Shown: in pieces, positions 7,294 to 9,493 of the stretch
Layout of the letters: each line of letters starts with the position of its first letter
Numbering within the stretch: position 1 is the stretch's first letter
Assembly: GCA_024763575.1 (NCBI GenBank)
Contig: JANTFF010000013.1
Location: 1-9,493, forward strand
Origin: Sulfurovum sp.
GTDB taxonomy: Bacteria > Campylobacterota > Campylobacteria > Campylobacterales > Sulfurovaceae
Direction of reading: 5' to 3'
DNA: 9,493 bases
Notes under the pieces: model-generated
Database searches by the model: none
Seen by the model: the letters and a program-made list of their open reading frames with translations, nothing else
What the model was told of the DNA's origin: nothing
Position numbers and translations under genes: made by a program

Positions 7294-7797
7294 ATGAAGG
7301 TTTATCTAAAGACAATATTTATACTATTTTTATTAAACTCCACAGTTAGTGCAGATGATGCATCAGATAAATTTTATACATTTATTGGAGTACAGACAGC
7401 ATATACTCAATATGATAATATTGATGCACCAACTATTGGATTTAAATATGGTAAACAGACTAGCCAATGGAGAACGGCACTTAGTTATAATTATGCAATA
7501 AACTCTGATGATACATTTCATAGTTTGATTATTCAAGTTGATAGAGGTATATTGACAGATTTATTTGAAGATGTTCCATTTAAGCCTTATATAGGTTTTT
7601 CATTAGGGGCTATGCAATACAAAAATGACTTGATGACTGAAAAAGGATACTTATATGGTGGAAACTTTGGATTTAACTATGTTTTAAACAATGAGATGGA
7701 TATTGATTTAGGATATAGATATATGACTACAAGCAAATTAAAAGAGATTAATAATCGAGGAGATTTTGCATTATCCTTGCATTACTACTTTGATTAA
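7294..7797 (+). CDS. Small outer-membrane beta-barrel protein
   Basis: The 167-residue product begins with a clear Sec signal peptide: Lys 2 and Lys 6, a hydrophobic core at 8-15, and likely cleavage after TVSA at 17-20. The mature part alternates polar and aromatic residues in short strands such as FYTFIGVQTAYTQY, TIGFKYGK, RTALSYNYAI, PYIGFSLGAMQY, LYGGNFGFNYVL, IDLGYRYM and FALSLHYYF. About eight strands fit an OmpA/OmpX-like small barrel (OMP_b-brl type). It ends in YYFD, one residue past the usual terminal Phe of such barrels. Nothing shows a specific ligand or pore. The ATG has AAAGG eight bases upstream and its own extended -10 promoter. It lies between the transglycosylase and pyrD, facing the same way. 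The fold is inferred from sequence pattern; function is unknown. Confidence 0.8.
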   Translation: MKVYLKTIFILFLLNSTVSADDASDKFYTFIGVQTAYTQYDNIDAPTIGFKYGKQTSQWRTALSYNYAINSDDTFHSLIIQVDRGILTDLFEDVPFKPYIGFSLGAMQYKNDLMTEKGYLYGGNFGFNYVLNNEMDIDLGYRYMTTSKLKEINNRGDFALSLHYYFD

Positions 7798-7805
7798 AAT
7801 CATTC

Positions 7806-7814
7806 TGATATAAT
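7806..7814 (+). promoter_or_regulatory. Extended -10 promoter of pyrD
   Basis: TGA followed by TATAAT (hexamer 7809-7814) is a second perfect extended -10, starting nine bases after the beta-barrel stop. Transcription would begin near 7821, which leaves about 22 bases before the TTG start at 7843. Confidence 0.6.
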
Positions 7815-7830
7815 ACGCCAACTAAAATAA

Positions 7831-7836
7831 TTGGAG
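7831..7836 (+). promoter_or_regulatory. Ribosome binding site that sets the pyrD TTG start
   Basis: TTGGAG ends six bases before the TTG at 7843. The in-frame TTG at 7831 is part of this site and would sit only about ten bases after the predicted transcript start without a ribosome site of its own, so the start at 7843 is preferred. Confidence 0.65.
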
Positions 7837-7842
7837 TTAATA

Positions 7843-8907
7843 TTGCCATTTTTTTCTTATCAAACGATTAAAAAAATTCTTTTTAATTTTGACCCAGAAA
7901 CAGCTCATACGATAGCAGGTTTGGGTCTAAAAACACTTCCTTATGCTCCTAGTCTATTGAGACTACTCAAAAATCACTACTTTGTAACTAACTCTGTTTT
8001 AAAACAGACTCTATTTGGTGTTAAATTTGCTAATCCTGTTGGATTGGCAGCTGGTTTTGATAAAAATGGAGAGTATATTACAGCTATGCCAACACTTGGA
8101 TTTGGTTATACAGAGATTGGGACTATTACACCTAGACCACAAGAAGGAAATCCTAAACCTCGTCTATTTAGGCTAAAAGAGGAGAGGTCAATTCAAAATG
8201 CTATGGGGTTTAATAACCGTGGTTGTGACTATATGGTCAAACAGTTAGATAAACTTTACTTTTTTGACTATCCTATAGGTATAAATATAGGTAAAAACAA
8301 AGTCACACCTGAAGATAAAGCAATAGATGATTATGAAGCACTATTAAAAACCTTTAAAAATTATGGTAATTATATAGTTATTAATATCTCTTCACCTAAT
8401 ACCCCAGGGCTTAGAGATTTACAAAATGAGAAGTTTATCACAGAGCTTTTTACAATGGCAAAAGGTATAACCAATCAGCCAATTTTTCTAAAAATTGCTC
8501 CTGATATGGAGGCTAATGATGCAATTACTTTATGCCAAAGTGCAGTAGAAGCAGGAGCTAGTGGGATTATAGCTACTAACACTACTATAGACTACTCATT
8601 AACACCAAATGCCAAAGATTTTGGTGGAATTTCAGGTACTCTAGTTCGTGAAAAATCATTCAAACTTTTTCAAGCTATAGCCAAAGAGCTATATGGCAAG
8701 ACCATACTTATATCAGTTGGTGGAATAGAAGATGCTAATGATGCTTATAGACGAATTAAAGCAGGTGCTTCACTTGTTCAAGTATATAGTATGCTAATTT
8801 ACAATGGACCAAAAATGATAAAAGATATAAACAGTGGATTAACCGAGCTTATAAAGGCTGATGGTTATAGCAATATTACTGAGGCTATCGGAGCAGATTA
8901 CAAATGA
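7843..8907 (+). CDS. pyrD: Dihydroorotate dehydrogenase (quinone), class 2
   Basis: This FMN enzyme oxidises dihydroorotate to orotate, the fourth step of pyrimidine synthesis, and passes electrons to membrane quinone. The 354-residue length and the amphipathic N-terminal extension (FFSYQTIKKILFNFDPETAH) mark the membrane-associated class 2 type. Motifs in order are GLAAGFDKNG, TEIGTITPRPQEGNPKPRLF, NAMGFNNRG, GINIGKNK, NISSPNTPGLR (the Ser here is the class 2 catalytic base, where class 1 has Cys), KIAPD, ATNTT, GGISGTLVREKS and the FMN phosphate site SVGGI with GASLVQVYS. The start is TTG. The stop overlaps the ATG of the M16 peptidase in an ATGA, so translation is coupled, and the pair pyrD-M16 peptidase recurs in Campylobacter relatives. 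All expected residues are present. Confidence 0.97.
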   Translation: MPFFSYQTIKKILFNFDPETAHTIAGLGLKTLPYAPSLLRLLKNHYFVTNSVLKQTLFGVKFANPVGLAAGFDKNGEYITAMPTLGFGYTEIGTITPRPQEGNPKPRLFRLKEERSIQNAMGFNNRGCDYMVKQLDKLYFFDYPIGINIGKNKVTPEDKAIDDYEALLKTFKNYGNYIVINISSPNTPGLRDLQNEKFITELFTMAKGITNQPIFLKIAPDMEANDAITLCQSAVEAGASGIIATNTTIDYSLTPNAKDFGGISGTLVREKSFKLFQAIAKELYGKTILISVGGIEDANDAYRRIKAGASLVQVYSMLIYNGPKMIKDINSGLTELIKADGYSNITEAIGADYK

Positions 8908-9493
8908 TGAAAAAACTTTTTTTTACAATACTATTAACAGGAATTTTGATGGGTAACTCTTTACCAAAATATTATACAAAGACACTAGATAATGGATTAG
9001 AGGTTGTAGCAATTCCTATGCACAACAATGCTAATGTGATTACTACTGATATTTATTACAAAGTAGGAAGTCGTAATGAGGTTATGGGCAAAAGTGGAAT
9101 AGCTCATATGTTAGAACATATGAATTTCAAATCAACCAAAAACCTCAAAGCAGGTGAGTTTGATAAGATAGTTAAATCCAAAGGGGCTGTAAATAATGCC
9201 TCTACAGGATTTGATTATACTCAATATTTTATCACCTCTAGTTCTGATAATCTATCAACTTCTATGAAACTTTTTGCAGAGCTTATGGAAAATCTAAATC
9301 TAAAAGATGAAGAGTTTCAAGTAGAACGAAATGTAGTAGCAGAAGAGAGACGAGTACGAACTGACAATCCACCTATGGGTTATCTATATTTTAGATTATT
9401 TAATACTCATTTTGTAGCACATCCTTATCATTGGACACCTATTGGTTTTATGCATGATATACAGAGCTGGAGTATTGATGATATAAGAGAGTT
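8904..9493 (+). CDS. Exported M16 zinc peptidase, 3' end missing
   Basis: About 196 N-terminal residues are visible and the frame is open to the window edge. A signal peptide (MMKKLFFTILLTGILMGNS) implies export to the periplasm. The start of the mature protein, KTLDNGLEVVAIPM, is typical of M16B peptidases. The inverted zinc site is HMLEH at 68-72 (His 68, Glu 71, His 72), with the third ligand probably Glu 147 in NVVAEERR, a spacing of about 74 residues as expected, so this copy should be catalytic. Family members of this kind are about 400-450 residues, so roughly half is missing. Its ATG overlaps the pyrD stop by four bases; the ATG at 8907 is an equally possible start. In Campylobacter relatives dapA often follows. 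The natural substrate is unknown; degradation of periplasmic peptides is the usual inference. Confidence 0.93.
   Translation, partial: MMKKLFFTILLTGILMGNSLPKYYTKTLDNGLEVVAIPMHNNANVITTDIYYKVGSRNEVMGKSGIAHMLEHMNFKSTKNLKAGEFDKIVKSKGAVNNASTGFDYTQYFITSSSDNLSTSMKLFAELMENLNLKDEEFQVERNVVAEERRVRTDNPPMGYLYFRLFNTHFVAHPYHWTPIGFMHDIQSWSIDDIRE

Noticed and set aside
8910..8924. A6-C-T8 tract at the start of the M16 peptidase as a phase-variation switch
   Set aside because: Phase variation in this group mostly uses longer G/C tracts; A and T runs of this length are expected in AT-rich DNA and the gene is in frame.
1..9493. Mobile element, defence island, CRISPR or RNA gene
   Set aside because: No transposase, integrase, direct repeat array, tRNA-like fold or compositional break was seen; genes are mostly core functions with uniform AT-rich codon use.

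Overview
The window looks like ordinary core chromosome of an AT-rich member of the Campylobacterota (Epsilonproteobacteria). The case rests on the low-GC codon use, the short AT-rich intergenic gaps, -10 boxes without clear -35 boxes, and the order pyrD followed by an M16 zinc peptidase, which is familiar from Campylobacter relatives. A genus cannot be assigned safely; Sulfurimonas/Sulfurovum/Arcobacter-type organisms are plausible. No tRNA, rRNA, CRISPR array, insertion sequence, prophage gene or attachment site was seen, and no stretch over 300 bases lacks a gene.

Left part (1-2004): the 3' three quarters of mnmA (tRNA 2-thiouridylase) runs rightwards. It collides tail to tail, with an 11-base overlap, with a leftward gene for a membrane-anchored protein that joins TPR-like helical repeats to a retropepsin-type aspartic protease domain.

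Middle (2005-4879): a 117-base divergent promoter region separates that protease from a two-gene operon. prs makes PRPP, and lepA encodes the EF4 ribosomal back-translocation GTPase.

Right of lepA (4880-7229): a promoter with a 21-base perfect palindrome over its -35 region precedes a chain of small genes. These are a four-helix CopD/HemJ-like membrane protein (TTG start), a ComF-type phosphoribosyltransferase, a two-helix DUF2892-type cysteine-containing membrane protein (GTG start), and an exported MltB-type lytic transglycosylase (probable TTG start). Spacings of 9, 40 and about 7 bases suggest co-transcription.

Right end (7230-9493): a small outer-membrane beta-barrel gene and pyrD (quinone-linked dihydroorotate dehydrogenase, TTG start) each have an extended -10 promoter. 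pyrD overlaps by four bases a signal-peptide-bearing M16 zinc peptidase that runs off the window.

Functional links are modest: prs and pyrD both feed pyrimidine nucleotide synthesis, and several products act at the cell envelope (protease, transglycosylase, beta-barrel, M16 peptidase). I found no convincing new multi-gene system. The best leads are the palindromic putative operator at 4899-4919, the TPR-retropepsin protein, and the run of non-ATG starts.
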